Counted from the first letter of the stretch, positions 34,840 through 44,134 are shown. The stretch is 64,000 nt of DNA from an uncultured Mycoplasmatota bacterium (GCA_900549325.1 UROI01000002.1:1-64000), one strand, 5' to 3'. Numbers and translations: made by a program. Notes: generated from the sequence alone by a model not told the origin.

Positions 34840-36174
34840 TTAACTTATATTTTGATCACTATTTATACTTGCTACATTTATACTTGTTGGTGCACTAGGT
34901 GCTGAAGCATAAATATTTGGTATATTATTAGGAGGAGTTACCACATTACTAGTATTCATGGTACTTACCATATTATTATTTGGCGTACTTGTTACTGGAT
35001 TATTGATAGCTGGAGTATTATAAATTGTATTTTGTACTCCAGTATATAGACTATGGTCTACTACGAACTCTCCTACCTTATCTTTATTTATTATATCATT
35101 ATTTTCGCTACTAGTAAACTCTTCTTTTACTAAAATATCTGGAGGCATTATTACCCCTTGACTTTCTAGATATGAAAGTAAGTATTTGGATGGATTAGCA
35201 GTTGTTTCTTTTCCATCTGGAGTCTTTTTATATAGTATTTTATATTCTGCCTTATTATCGTCTGTAACATAGAATTCTACTACCTCTGATACTTCTCTAT
35301 GAAAGGCATTATATTTAGTACTATAATATCCTTTTATGTGTACTCCTAATTGTACATATCTATGAATTGTTTTTAAAAACTGATCTATATCTTGGTTTGT
35401 TTCTAGTAGGCTATACATTCTACTTGGAATTGATTCTGCTTTATCAGCATGAATTGTTGATAAAATATTATGTCCAGAAGATATTGAGTTTCTAACAGCC
35501 ATTACTGCTTCAGCACTTCTTACTTCGGATAGTAATATCCATCTTGGGTTCTGTCTCATGCAAGTAACTAATACATCTGAATATGATGCTATATTATTTG
35601 TTTTCATGGCTACAATATCTCTATGTGGAAATATTTTATCTAAGTGTAACTCTAATGTATCTTCGATTGTTATTATCTTTTCATTTTCTTTGGTATGGGC
35701 TGCTAGATATTTTATGAACTCTGTTTTACCACTACCAGTTTCACCACTTACCATAATGTTACAATGTCCTTCAACGCATTTAAGTAGAAAATCATGAATA
35801 TTTAGTCTTATGTAATCTTCTGCGATTATTTTATCTTTTTGTAATCTTATTTTAGCAGGTGTCTTTCTTATTAATACTGCTATACCATTTCTAGCTATGG
35901 AATCATGTACAAAGTTCATTCTTAACTCTGCTGATTCGGCATCAAGAAAGGGATTAGCCATATTAAACGACTTGCCCATTGAATTAGCACACTGAAAGGC
36001 TATTTTTTCCATTAGAGCATTATCTATTCCAGTATTTTCTACTCTATATACGCCTTTAGATAATGACTTTAGCCATACTTGACCACCATTATCGTAAGAT
36101 ATATCGGTTATATCGTCATTATCAAGAAATTGTTTTAATGGACCAAAATCTATTTGATTAAATTGATTGTCCAT
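34840..36174 (-). CDS. tadA: Tad pilus assembly ATPase TadA/CpaF
   Basis: 444 aa. An N-terminal domain (1-130) with FDxxxKQFLDNDDITDISYD, then a type II/IV secretion ATPase core: Walker A MVSGETGSGKTEFIKYL (about 141-157), Asp box IITIEDTLELH, Walker B region WILLSEVRSAEAV, His box NILSTIHADKAES. It supplies energy for Tad pilus extension (and retraction in some systems). The C-terminal 90 residues are Asn/Pro/Thr-rich low complexity and are not part of the standard fold. AAGGAGGTG site at the start. It is preceded by cpaB. Confidence 0.93.
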   Translation of the reverse strand: MDNQFNQIDFGPLKQFLDNDDITDISYDNGGQVWLKSLSKGVYRVENTGIDNALMEKIAFQCANSMGKSFNMANPFLDAESAELRMNFVHDSIARNGIAVLIRKTPAKIRLQKDKIIAEDYIRLNIHDFLLKCVEGHCNIMVSGETGSGKTEFIKYLAAHTKENEKIITIEDTLELHLDKIFPHRDIVAMKTNNIASYSDVLVTCMRQNPRWILLSEVRSAEAVMAVRNSISSGHNILSTIHADKAESIPSRMYSLLETNQDIDQFLKTIHRYVQLGVHIKGYYSTKYNAFHREVSEVVEFYVTDDNKAEYKILYKKTPDGKETTANPSKYLLSYLESQGVIMPPDILVKEEFTSSENNDIINKDKVGEFVVDHSLYTGVQNTIYNTPAINNPVTSTPNNNMVSTMNTSNVVTPPNNIPNIYASAPSAPTSINVASINSDQNIS

Positions 36175-36188
36175 GTTACACCTCCTTA

Positions 36189-37025
36189 TTAGTTATTGTT
36201 TGTATTAGTTGTATCTTCAGTTACATTATCACTTACTTGTGGTAAATCGTCTACTGATACAAATGCTGTTTTAGAATTTATGAATTCTTCTATTTGAAGA
36301 CTGCTTACTGTTACTTTTTGGTCTTCAGATAATGTTGCAGTATTTGGTATTAATAATAATTCTACATCATAGTCTGTTAGATATAATGCTTTTCTTAATA
36401 ATAGGTGTGTTTCTTCTGGTACTGCAAATAGCATATATGCAGGAGTTCTAGCTTCATCACTATTTTCAAATACATGTCTACCTGATGAATCTTTAACATC
36501 TAGTACTTCAATATTACTGATGAATTTACCAAACATTACTTCTCCATCGTCATTTAATGATTTGTAATAGATATTGATATGACTACCTGGAGCCATTGAG
36601 TTAGCGTATGTAGTTGCTATTGTTACTGGATAGTTTATTACAGTATATCCTTCTGGTACTCCTGAAAAAGCTGAATCCGGTAAGTCTTTTTCGTCTACCA
36701 CTAAATCTGTATAGAATAAACTTCCTTTAGCTATCATAGTATTATAATTAGAATATTTTCCTACGATACTTTTGGCTGTGGTATAGTACTTACTAGTATT
36801 AAGTAGTTCTATAGGAACATTTCTAATCTCTATCATATCGTCTGTTATGTATGTTCTTGGTTGTATTGTTTGTTTAGCAACAGGTACTGCTACTAATTCT
36901 GTTTTAGAATTTATTCTATAATTATAACCAATATATAATATTACTAAACATAATATTACCCCTAGTATGGTAACGGTATTTTTGTTACCAAAAAATTTTT
37001 TCATTGATGCTTTTAAATTATTCAT
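36189..37025 (-). CDS. cpaB: Pilus assembly protein CpaB/RcpC-like (SAF domain)
   Basis: 278 aa. A membrane helix (about 17-35) precedes an SAF domain (LVAVPVAKQTIQPRTYITDD, then MIEIRNVPIELL) and a second beta-rich domain ending in the NxxVTEDTTNTNNN tail. In Gram-negatives CpaB works with the secretin at the outer membrane; in this Gram-positive it must act at the membrane or wall, consistent with the SAF proteins found in Gram-positive Tad loci. AGGAGGAAAAT binding site; 14 bases upstream of tadA. Confidence 0.78.
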   Translation of the reverse strand: MNNLKASMKKFFGNKNTVTILGVILCLVILYIGYNYRINSKTELVAVPVAKQTIQPRTYITDDMIEIRNVPIELLNTSKYYTTAKSIVGKYSNYNTMIAKGSLFYTDLVVDEKDLPDSAFSGVPEGYTVINYPVTIATTYANSMAPGSHINIYYKSLNDDGEVMFGKFISNIEVLDVKDSSGRHVFENSDEARTPAYMLFAVPEETHLLLRKALYLTDYDVELLLIPNTATLSEDQKVTVSSLQIEEFINSKTAFVSVDDLPQVSDNVTEDTTNTNNN

Positions 37026-37056
37026 ATTATTTTCCTCCTTTATTTAAATAATTTTT

Positions 37057-37947
37057 TTATTTTGCATACTCATATTCATTATAATTCCATGTTATTTCTA
37101 ATTTTAACACTGTTGTTCCTGGACTTCCTGTTCCTGTCCATTCTATCCAATATTTTGATTCTTCACATTCTTCAGTAGTTAAACATATTCTTCCTTTTAT
37201 GCTAGTTACTGTAATATTTTTTTGGATGTTATTTATATTCGTAATATTATTACTAGCATCAAAGTTAGTTTGTTCATTGCTACTTCTAGTCCAATCTATA
37301 TCTCTATTTAATAGAGCATATAACAGTTCTCCTTCTTCTGTTACATTTCCTTTGTTTGAAGCCTTGGATATTTTAACATCATAAACGTTGCTATGATTTA
37401 GTTCATCGGGTAAATTGATTGGCTCTTTTACTGAATAGTTACCAGAACTACTATAAGGTACTGAGTAATAAATCTTGGTAAAGGCTTTATTTACTAAAGG
37501 TGTTCCATTTACATAACTTTCACCACTTTTAGATCCATCTTTACCATAATATTCTAATATTGCACTTAAAGTATTAGCAACATGATAATCGGATGTATCT
37601 TGATAAATCGTGTACTCTCCTATTCCAGTATTTATTGACACTGTTACCTTAGGTGGTTCTTCCATAATATCAAAATAATTTATTGTATAATTGCTACCTG
37701 CAAATACTGTTGATTCTGCAAATCTTCTAGTAAAGCTTTCTACAAATTTATCTTTAATTATTTTTAATTCTCCAGTTTCTCTATAATAATCCATATTGAT
37801 GGCATCAATCATTGAGGCTTCAGTTACTTCCTTAAGTAGGTAATAATCATTTTCGTTATTTGTAGTTATATTTTGAAATAATATTATGATGGTTAAGCCA
37901 ACTAATCCAAATACTATTAATCCAACACTAGTAAATGACCATTTCAT
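37057..37947 (-). CDS. Membrane-anchored surface protein of the Tad operon, possibly a large pseudopilin
   Basis: 296 aa. One helix at about 7-27 followed by TNNENDYYLLKEVTEASMID, an amphipathic start typical of TadE/TadF-type pseudopilins, and a long external region with two cysteines near the C-terminus (CLTTEECEESKYW). It overlaps the preceding large gene by four bases, indicating co-translation. Not recognised as a named family; a minor pilin with an extended head is the best reading from topology and context. Confidence 0.5.
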   Translation of the reverse strand: MKWSFTSVGLIVFGLVGLTIIILFQNITTNNENDYYLLKEVTEASMIDAINMDYYRETGELKIIKDKFVESFTRRFAESTVFAGSNYTINYFDIMEEPPKVTVSINTGIGEYTIYQDTSDYHVANTLSAILEYYGKDGSKSGESYVNGTPLVNKAFTKIYYSVPYSSSGNYSVKEPINLPDELNHSNVYDVKISKASNKGNVTEEGELLYALLNRDIDWTRSSNEQTNFDASNNITNINNIQKNITVTSIKGRICLTTEECEESKYWIEWTGTGSPGTTVLKLEITWNYNEYEYAK

Positions 37948-40037
37948 GAATTACCACCTTCTTTGATATAATTTCTAAAGAAATCTTTATCTACTTCATT
38001 AAAGTAACTATGATTTTTATTATATTCTTTTATCTCACTTATTGTTTTATTATCTAGTTCAGTATAGTATTCTAGCTTTTTATATGAGTCTTCAAGTGTC
38101 TTTTTATCTTTATTTCCTTCAGTTATATACCAGGTATACCAATTAACTCCTGGGAATCTACTAGGAAATGGATTATTTAAATTTATTGGTCTATATGTAA
38201 ATTTATATCTTACTTTACCATTTTCTTTTTCACCACTTGATGGTTCATATATTCTGTTAGTTACTTTTAATAAACAGCTTGTATCAATAGTCCAAGTGCC
38301 AAACCATACTTTATTTTTGTTTGTTGAATCTTTTTTTGCCTGCGTCTCAGATAATCTACTTAAGTTTTCTAATGTTACGTTTATGTTATACTTTTGTATA
38401 TCTAATGGTATATAATATTTATTATTAATATTAGCATTATCATTAGATTCTGAATAACTCACTTTACCAGTTAGTTCTTTTAGATATGATTCTGGTAAAA
38501 AGAATGTACATGTTGTTATTAATTTATTGGCAGTAGTAAATGATCCTGACTGAGTACATTTTTTAACAAGTCTTGAACTATCTAATCCAGTTATTGTTAA
38601 TGTTATATTTTCTTCAAAGTCTGATAATGATTTTAATTTGTTTTGCATTGCTTCATCAATATCTTTTCTTTGAGCAGTAGTTAGTACTTTGTTAGTCGCA
38701 TAATTCCAGCTAACTTCATTATAATAGGTGATTCCATATTTTAACCAACCGCCATTATAACTATTGGCATTATAATTTTTATCTTCGTTTACCAAATTGG
38801 ATTTAAATACATTTGATATATATCCTTTTTGTTCTATCTTCACTACTGCACTAGTTCCATTGTTTCTTACTGTTAGTTCATTACAAGTTGAAGACAAATT
38901 AGTCCAACTATTGCAACTCATTTTCTTGTTAGAGGCTGGCTCAGATACAGCACATTTTTTATCATTCTTTACATTAATTTTAAATGATGTGTTACCTGTA
39001 GGTATTACCCAAGAAGACCATGCAGCTTTTGGAGAGCTAGAACCTGGTGGGCAAATTTCTCTGATACCATCACTACCACTTATGCCAGCAGTTCCTATCA
39101 AGAATCTTCCTGGACCATATGTGTTATTTGGAAAACTGTTTTTTTGTGCTTCTAAATAACCATTTTGAAATCCAATACTATTGCTTTTTGATACTATGTT
39201 ATAAGTGGAGTCCGCTGCTCCTATACAGTCTTTTATTTCTTTACCATTTTCTGTTTCTAGATTTTCGTTGCTTATCCAAGCAGTTGTTGCTATAAACTTT
39301 ACTGTATTTGAAAAACTTGTTTTATCTATTTGGATATAATCGTTTCCGCTATTGCCTTTAAGTAAACCTTCTCTTATAAATAATGATTCATATGCAGAGG
39401 TGCTGTTTCCAGTCTTTTTTTGATAATCTTTATTGGTAGCGGCTATTTCAAAATAGACATCACTCTCTTCAGGGACATTAAGCCATTCTCCTTGACGAAC
39501 GTTAAAGCTTATATCAAATCCTAAATCCTCATAGTAACAGTTACTACCATCTTTATTAGTATTACATTTGTTATCCCAAACTAATCCTACCGGAAATGTA
39601 TATGTTGTTTCATTATATAATGTTTTAGCTTCATCTTTACTATTTAAATTGTAATACATTTGCTGATAAAAATTATATTTTTTCCCATTTACACTTTTTT
39701 GGCCTTCAATCTCTTTTGTCTCTATTATGGTCTTTCTACCATTTTTCAAATAATAAGCTCTAATAAATATTCTTTGACCACCATTTGTAGATGTACTATT
39801 ATCTGAAAATGTTACATTAAGTATTTCATCAGTTTCATTACCATTACTATCCATTTTATTAACTGTTACAAAGTTGTGAGTTTGATGTAAGAAAGCCCAT
39901 CCTTTAAAATTAATTGTACCATCTGGGGTTATTTTAAGATCGGTTACATCATATCTTAATTCTCCTACTACTGCATTTACTTTTCCTATCATTAATACGA
40001 ACAATATGATAGCTACAAAGATGTATCTTTTTCTCAT
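37944..40037 (-). CDS. Large secreted protein of the Tad operon
   Basis: 697 aa. Signal peptide (KRYIFVAIILFVLMIGKVNA, about 1-22). The mature protein is Asn/Lys/Ser/Thr-rich with scattered cysteines (CNTNKDGSNCYYE, CAVSEPASNKKMSCNSW, CNELTVRNNG) and beta-type composition (LRYDVTDLKITPDGTINFKG). No C-terminal membrane anchor or LPXTG motif is seen. It is probably an exported adhesin-like or pilus-associated protein. It overlaps both neighbours by four bases, so the three surface-protein genes form one translational unit. No domain recognised. Confidence 0.5.
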   Translation of the reverse strand: MRKRYIFVAIILFVLMIGKVNAVVGELRYDVTDLKITPDGTINFKGWAFLHQTHNFVTVNKMDSNGNETDEILNVTFSDNSTSTNGGQRIFIRAYYLKNGRKTIIETKEIEGQKSVNGKKYNFYQQMYYNLNSKDEAKTLYNETTYTFPVGLVWDNKCNTNKDGSNCYYEDLGFDISFNVRQGEWLNVPEESDVYFEIAATNKDYQKKTGNSTSAYESLFIREGLLKGNSGNDYIQIDKTSFSNTVKFIATTAWISNENLETENGKEIKDCIGAADSTYNIVSKSNSIGFQNGYLEAQKNSFPNNTYGPGRFLIGTAGISGSDGIREICPPGSSSPKAAWSSWVIPTGNTSFKINVKNDKKCAVSEPASNKKMSCNSWTNLSSTCNELTVRNNGTSAVVKIEQKGYISNVFKSNLVNEDKNYNANSYNGGWLKYGITYYNEVSWNYATNKVLTTAQRKDIDEAMQNKLKSLSDFEENITLTITGLDSSRLVKKCTQSGSFTTANKLITTCTFFLPESYLKELTGKVSYSESNDNANINNKYYIPLDIQKYNINVTLENLSRLSETQAKKDSTNKNKVWFGTWTIDTSCLLKVTNRIYEPSSGEKENGKVRYKFTYRPINLNNPFPSRFPGVNWYTWYITEGNKDKKTLEDSYKKLEYYTELDNKTISEIKEYNKNHSYFNEVDKDFFRNYIKEGGNS

Positions 40038-40723
40038 TCTAATACACCTCTTTTCTTTCTCTTATTAACAATAATTATAATTATCAATATTATTAATACT
40101 ACTGCTAAAACGGATACTATATACAGTTGATATTTAGTTATAAGTGATATAGCTTTGTCTAATATTTCTGTAAAATAATTACCTTTTTTTGTATTATTAT
40201 CTTCTGGCTTTATATCTTTTGTTTTTTTATATTCTTCTAGTTTTTTTACAAATGTTTCATAACTTGGCTGATATTCTAAGTATTTTGAACATAACGGAAA
40301 TTCGTCGGTATTTATTCCTTCACACAATGGATCTAAAGAATATGAATTAAACTTTGGTAATTTAACACTTATATCACCTATCTTTTCCTGGCAACTATTT
40401 GAATATATTGAAAATCTATATTTACCAGTAGCAATTTTATTTATAATTATTTTATTATCTTTTACTTCTTTCCACTCTTCATTATAATCGTCTATTCTAA
40501 TATACATATCAGTACTGATATTACTAAATGTTAAATCAAACATATAGTCTACAATTACACCATCATCATTGGCATTGCTTCCTAAATGTTTATATGTGAC
40601 TTTTACTTTGCTTGCTTCCTCTTTTAATGTGTCAAGTTCTTCTTTTGTACAAGATGCTGATACTGGTAAAGTACTTAATAAAAGCATTAAAAATGTAAAT
40701 ATTATATAACTTATTTTTTTCAT
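40034..40723 (-). CDS. Membrane-anchored surface protein, first gene of the Tad operon
   Basis: 229 aa. Signal peptide (KKISYIIFTFLMLLLSTLPV, about 1-23), an external domain with five cysteines (SCTKEELDTLKEE, SCQEKIGD, CEGINTDEFPLCSKYLE), a linker, and one C-terminal helix (about 198-220) followed by basic NKRKKRG. That makes a type I membrane protein with a small ectodomain. GGGAGC site before the ATG. Possibly a pilus-associated adaptor; family not recognised. Confidence 0.5.
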   Translation of the reverse strand: MKKISYIIFTFLMLLLSTLPVSASCTKEELDTLKEEASKVKVTYKHLGSNANDDGVIVDYMFDLTFSNISTDMYIRIDDYNEEWKEVKDNKIIINKIATGKYRFSIYSNSCQEKIGDISVKLPKFNSYSLDPLCEGINTDEFPLCSKYLEYQPSYETFVKKLEEYKKTKDIKPEDNNTKKGNYFTEILDKAISLITKYQLYIVSVLAVVLIILIIIIIVNKRKKRGVLE

Positions 40724-40797
40724 ATTTAATGCTCCCTTCTCACTACCCTACTATATATATAATGATATCATTTTTTGAATTAAAAAAAAAGTAGTTT

Positions 40798-40826
40798 TTG
40801 CTTTTTTTTATAAAAAGTGATATTAT
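40798..40826 (+). promoter_or_regulatory. Promoter of the thioredoxin-like gene
   Basis: TTGCTT (40798-40803), a 17-base spacer and TATTAT (40821-40826) on the plus strand, ending 18 bases before the ATG. The Tad operon is transcribed away on the other strand, so this is a divergent intergenic region. Confidence 0.6.
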
Positions 40827-40844
40827 TATATTGGTGATTATAAA

Positions 40845-41285
40845 ATGAAAAAGAAAAATTATTTAATTATTGGTGGCATTATACTAATAATGGTTATCAT
40901 TGGTGGTATTATTTGGTATAGCATACACATGGATAATAAAAACTTTATTAAGCTTAGTTATAATGATGTATTGGAAAAAGTGAATAATAAAGAAAGCTTT
41001 ATACTATGTGTATCCGCTAGTGAATGTACTCATTGTAAGACTTATAAACCCAAATTAAAGAAAATATCTAATGATTATAATATTAAAATATATTATACTG
41101 ATGTTGATAAGTTTAGCGATGAAGACTATGCTGAATTTAAGAATAAATTTAGTTTTGATGGTGGTACTCCTACAACTATATTCTTTAAAGATGGTGAAGA
41201 AAAAACTACTGCCACTAGAATTGAAGGAGATATATCAATAGAAAGAACTATAGATAAATTTAAAAAGAATGGCTTTATTAAATAA
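40845..41285 (+). CDS. Membrane-anchored thioredoxin-fold protein with CTHC motif
   Basis: 146 aa. N-terminal helix (about 6-26) and an external thioredoxin fold whose active site reads ASECTHCKTYKP (CxxC, with Glu just before the motif). GGTPTTIFFKDG carries the family's cis-proline region (TPT). It could be a thiol-disulfide oxidoreductase outside the membrane, serving the cysteine-rich pilus and T4SS surface proteins next door. That link is inferred from proximity only. One of the few plus-strand genes; promoter at 40798-40826. Confidence 0.82.
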   Translation: MKKKNYLIIGGIILIMVIIGGIIWYSIHMDNKNFIKLSYNDVLEKVNNKESFILCVSASECTHCKTYKPKLKKISNDYNIKIYYTDVDKFSDEDYAEFKNKFSFDGGTPTTIFFKDGEEKTTATRIEGDISIERTIDKFKKNGFIK

Positions 41286-41286
41286 G

Positions 41287-41796
41287 TCATTCTTTTTCTA
41301 AGTAATCTTCTCCTTTAAATGGATCACTTCTTAGTAAGTTAGGAAACTTTTGCTGTCTTAAAGCTTCATAAGTTACTAATGCTACACAATTAGATAAATT
41401 CAAAGCTCTTATATTATCACTAGTTGGTATCCTATAACATCTATCTAAATTATTATGTAATATTTCTTTTGGGATGCCTGTGCTTTCTTTCCCAAAGATT
41501 AAATAGTAATTTTTATTCTTATCACTAAAATCTATTTCATCATATGCTTTTGTACCATATCTAGTAAAATAATAGTATTCTCCTTCATTATTATTTTTAA
41601 AATCTTCGTAATCTAGGTATCTTCTATATTCTACTTTATCTATATAATTTACTCCACTTCTTTTAATTCTTTTTTCATCTAGGACAAAACCTAATGGCTC
41701 TATTAAATGTAACTTACTATTGGTGCCTGCACAAGTTCGCATTATATTTCCAGTATTTTCTGGTATTTCTGGTTCGTATAAAACTATATTAATCAT
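41287..41796 (-). CDS. trmL: tRNA (cytidine(34)-2'-O)-methyltransferase TrmL
   Basis: 169 aa. SPOUT-fold methyltransferase of the TrmH/SpoU group. Motifs: IVLYEPEIPENTGNIMRTCA at the N-terminus, LIFGKESTGIPKEIL (motif 2) and IPTSDNIRALNLSNCVALVT (motif 3, AdoMet knot). These match TrmL, which 2'-O-methylates the wobble base of tRNA-Leu. The start overlaps the stop of the preceding cysteine-less thioredoxin-like gene by 8 bases. It converges with the thioredoxin-like gene ending at 41285, leaving one base between them. Confidence 0.9.
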   Translation of the reverse strand: MINIVLYEPEIPENTGNIMRTCAGTNSKLHLIEPLGFVLDEKRIKRSGVNYIDKVEYRRYLDYEDFKNNNEGEYYYFTRYGTKAYDEIDFSDKNKNYYLIFGKESTGIPKEILHNNLDRCYRIPTSDNIRALNLSNCVALVTYEALRQQKFPNLLRSDPFKGEDYLEKE

Positions 41797-42277
41797 TATT
41801 TATTATTCCTTCTTCTATTAAGTATTCTTTTAATAATTTTATATTATAATTATTCTTTTTTACATCAAAGTAACTTATTATTTCACCATTTTTGTATATA
41901 ATTATAGCTGGATAACTAATAGTTTTATTTTCTATCTTAAGTTTGTTTGTATCTTTATCTGTTAAATCTAAATAAAGTATTGTATTGTTTAGTGAATAAT
42001 CATTAACTAATAGTTTTAATTTCTTTTCAAATTTTCTTATTTCTTTATTATTTAATTCTGAAACATAAATAACTGAATCTTTATTTTCTACAAGAAAGTT
42101 ATCTAACTCATTATAATTAATTACTCGTAAATATTTATCCATTATTGGTGTTTTTAAATTATTTTCTTCATTACTACTATGCCACATAAAGAAATATATT
42201 ACCACTATTACTGTTAATATAAGAGTTATAGCAAGTAAAATATAGTTTTTAAATGGTATATTTCTATTTTTTTCCAT
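41789..42277 (-). CDS. Membrane-anchored thioredoxin-like protein without cysteines
   Basis: 162 aa from the chosen ATG (GGAGGTATC upstream; the open frame to 42307 is not used). One helix at about 13-33, then an external domain with the layout of a thioredoxin fold: SVIYVSELNNKEIRKFEKKL at the active-site position, TILYLDLTDKD, and ISYPAIIIYKNGEIISYFDV at the cis-proline position. The CxxC is replaced by SELN and there is no cysteine in the domain, so redox chemistry is excluded; a binding or scaffold role is likely. It is organised like its neighbour at 40845. Confidence 0.6.
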   Translation of the reverse strand: MEKNRNIPFKNYILLAITLILTVIVVIYFFMWHSSNEENNLKTPIMDKYLRVINYNELDNFLVENKDSVIYVSELNNKEIRKFEKKLKLLVNDYSLNNTILYLDLTDKDTNKLKIENKTISYPAIIIYKNGEIISYFDVKKNNYNIKLLKEYLIEEGIINND

Positions 42278-42393
42278 AATTTGATACCTCCTTTTATATT
42301 GTAACAATTTATAATTGTTTTTTCAAGAAAATTATATGATTTTACATTTGTTTTATACATTTATTATGTTGATAACACATAGTTAATTTTTGG

Positions 42394-42422
42394 TTTACTT
42401 TTACGATAATGAATGCTATAAT
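42394..42422 (+). promoter_or_regulatory. Promoter of queH
   Basis: TTTACT (42394-42399), a 17-base spacer and TATAAT (42417-42422) on the plus strand, 22 bases before the ATG; GAGGTGA is the binding site. Confidence 0.7.
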
Positions 42423-42444
42423 ATTAGTGTTTTTGAGGTGAACT

Positions 42445-43044
42445 ATGAAAGATAATTATAGTGTTATGTGCGAAGAAATCTTAAATAATTTGGATGGTAA
42501 AAAGAAACTTTTACTTCATAGCTGCTGCGGTCCATGTAGTAGTTATGTTATTAGTTATCTTACTAATTATTTTGATATTACTATCTTGTATTATAATCAT
42601 AATATATATCCTTATGAAGAATATTTAAAAAGAAAAGAAGAACAGATTAAGCTTATTAAGGAAATTGATAAAACTAATAAAGTTGATATATTAGATTGTG
42701 ATTATGATAATGATGCTTATGAAAAATTAATTAAAGGATTAGAAAAAGAACCTGAAAGAGGTAAAAGATGCCTAGTATGCTATAGGATGCGAATGGAAAA
42801 GACTGCTGAAATAGCTAAAGATAATAATTATGATTATTTTTGCACTACTTTATCTGTTAGCCCATATAAAAATTCTCTTTGGATCAATGAAATTGGTAAG
42901 GAACTTGAAGAAAAATATAAAGTTAAATGGCTATACTCTGACTTTAAGAAAAAAGATGGCTATAAAAAATCCATCTTGTTATCACAAAAATATAATCTAT
43001 ATAGACAAAATTACTGTGGATGTATATATTCAAAACCACAGTAA
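42445..43044 (+). CDS. queH: Epoxyqueuosine reductase QueH
   Basis: 199 aa, DUF208 family. Signature cysteines: LLHSCCGPCSSYVISYL near residue 30, RCLVCYRMRMEKTAE at about 108, YFCTTLSVSPYKNS, and the C-terminal YCGCIYSKP. QueH reduces epoxyqueuosine to queuosine in tRNA, using a 4Fe-4S cluster and an iron centre, in bacteria that lack QueG. Single gene with its own promoter; the next gene is on the opposite strand. It implies that the organism modifies the wobble base of Asp/Asn/His/Tyr tRNAs. Confidence 0.92.
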   Translation: MKDNYSVMCEEILNNLDGKKKLLLHSCCGPCSSYVISYLTNYFDITILYYNHNIYPYEEYLKRKEEQIKLIKEIDKTNKVDILDCDYDNDAYEKLIKGLEKEPERGKRCLVCYRMRMEKTAEIAKDNNYDYFCTTLSVSPYKNSLWINEIGKELEEKYKVKWLYSDFKKKDGYKKSILLSQKYNLYRQNYCGCIYSKPQ

Positions 43045-43050
43045 TTTTTT

Positions 43051-43917
43051 TTATTTCATGTTTTTAATTAAGAAATATGCTACTACTACCACTGTTATTG
43101 CTAGCACTAGGCATATTGTTCCAATGATAATATATTTTGTATTGGCATTTCCAGCACTACCTTTTCTAGCAACATTTGGTTGAAGATTTAATCCAGCATT
43201 ATTTAAACTAGGATCTGAAACAACTGCTAGTTTTTCTGCTTGTGGATTAGGTTCATTTACAGTAGAATTACTTGGCATTACTGGAGTAATATTTGGCACT
43301 GGTTGAGTTGGTGCTTGAGGTGATGTATTAAATATTTGTTCAGCAGAAACTTGAGGATTTGGAGTTATTGGTACACTGGTAATAGGTGCTACTACTGGTT
43401 CAGCAGGGGCACTTGCTACAGGCTCATTTACTTCCATTGTAGGAACTGACCAAGTTGGAATTGTTGGAGCTGGTTCTTCTACTTTGGTTACTAAATTTGC
43501 TTTAAAGAAATTTATTGCTTCCTCCACTAATAATTTGTTTGTTATTGCTATTGAGCAGTTACTATAATAGTTCTGTTCATTAAGCATTGGCATTTCTATT
43601 GATAACATAACTTTATTTTCATTAGTTAATTTATCAATCAATGATTTTGCTTCTATTCCTTTTTTAGCTTCATTTGGTGTTAATATAACAATGTTATATA
43701 CAACTCCACTTAATTTGTTTTTTTCTTCAGAAGTAATATCATCTATAAAATATCTTCCTTCTGAATTTAAAGTTAATCTTGAAACAAATACTTGTTTATT
43801 ACTTTCATTCTCATCAGTACAATAAATTAAATAGTCTTTGTTTTCTAAATTAAATTTTACTATAATTTCTGCTTCTTTTTTTATGCCATTGGCATTAAGT
43901 ATAAACTTATTATTCAT
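43051..43917 (-). CDS. Tail-anchored protein with a proline-rich linker
   Basis: 288 aa. Residues 1-145 form a folded domain reminiscent of DUF1292-type proteins (KDYLIYCTDENESNKQVFVS, EGRYFIDDITSEEK). A Pro/Val/Ala-rich linker (about 145-255) leads to one helix (about 262-283) and a three-residue tail, so the protein is membrane-anchored at its C-terminus. No function assigned. Own promoter at 43956-43984 and a GGAGGAAAAATT site. Converges with queH. Confidence 0.55.
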   Translation of the reverse strand: MNNKFILNANGIKKEAEIIVKFNLENKDYLIYCTDENESNKQVFVSRLTLNSEGRYFIDDITSEEKNKLSGVVYNIVILTPNEAKKGIEAKSLIDKLTNENKVMLSIEMPMLNEQNYYSNCSIAITNKLLVEEAINFFKANLVTKVEEPAPTIPTWSVPTMEVNEPVASAPAEPVVAPITSVPITPNPQVSAEQIFNTSPQAPTQPVPNITPVMPSNSTVNEPNPQAEKLAVVSDPSLNNAGLNLQPNVARKGSAGNANTKYIIIGTICLVLAITVVVVAYFLIKNMK

Positions 43918-43955
43918 AATTTTTCCTCCATTAAACTATTTTCTATTCTGTTGTA

Positions 43956-43984
43956 AGTATATCATATTTTTTTAATAGTTACAA
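43956..43984 (-). promoter_or_regulatory. Promoter of the tail-anchored protein gene
   Basis: TTGTAA (43984-43979), a 17-base spacer and TATACT (43961-43956) on the minus strand. Confidence 0.7.
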
Positions 43985-44039
43985 GTATTAAAGAAAAAAT
44001 ATTTTTGCTTTTTGTATTTTTTTAAGTCTTGATGTTATG

Positions 44040-44115
44040 GCTTATATATAATAGATTTTATTTTAAAACTTTGAAAAGGTTTAAAATAACGCCTTAAGCC
44101 ATATGGCTTAAGGGG
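44040..44115 (+). repeat. Tandem-hairpin element, copy C
   Basis: Box GCTTATATATAATAG (44040-44054), three bases, then H1 (44058-44089) TTATTTTAAA / TTTAAAATAA around ACTTTGAAAAGG. H2 abuts it (44090-44115): CGCCTTAAG / CTTAAGGGG around CCATATGG, with one G-G mismatch in the outer stem. H2's loop departs from the A...GG pattern. It lies between the stop of the 210-aa membrane protein gene and the promoter of the tail-anchored protein. Confidence 0.8.
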
Positions 44116-44134
44116 CAAAAAGAAAAAGAAGAAA

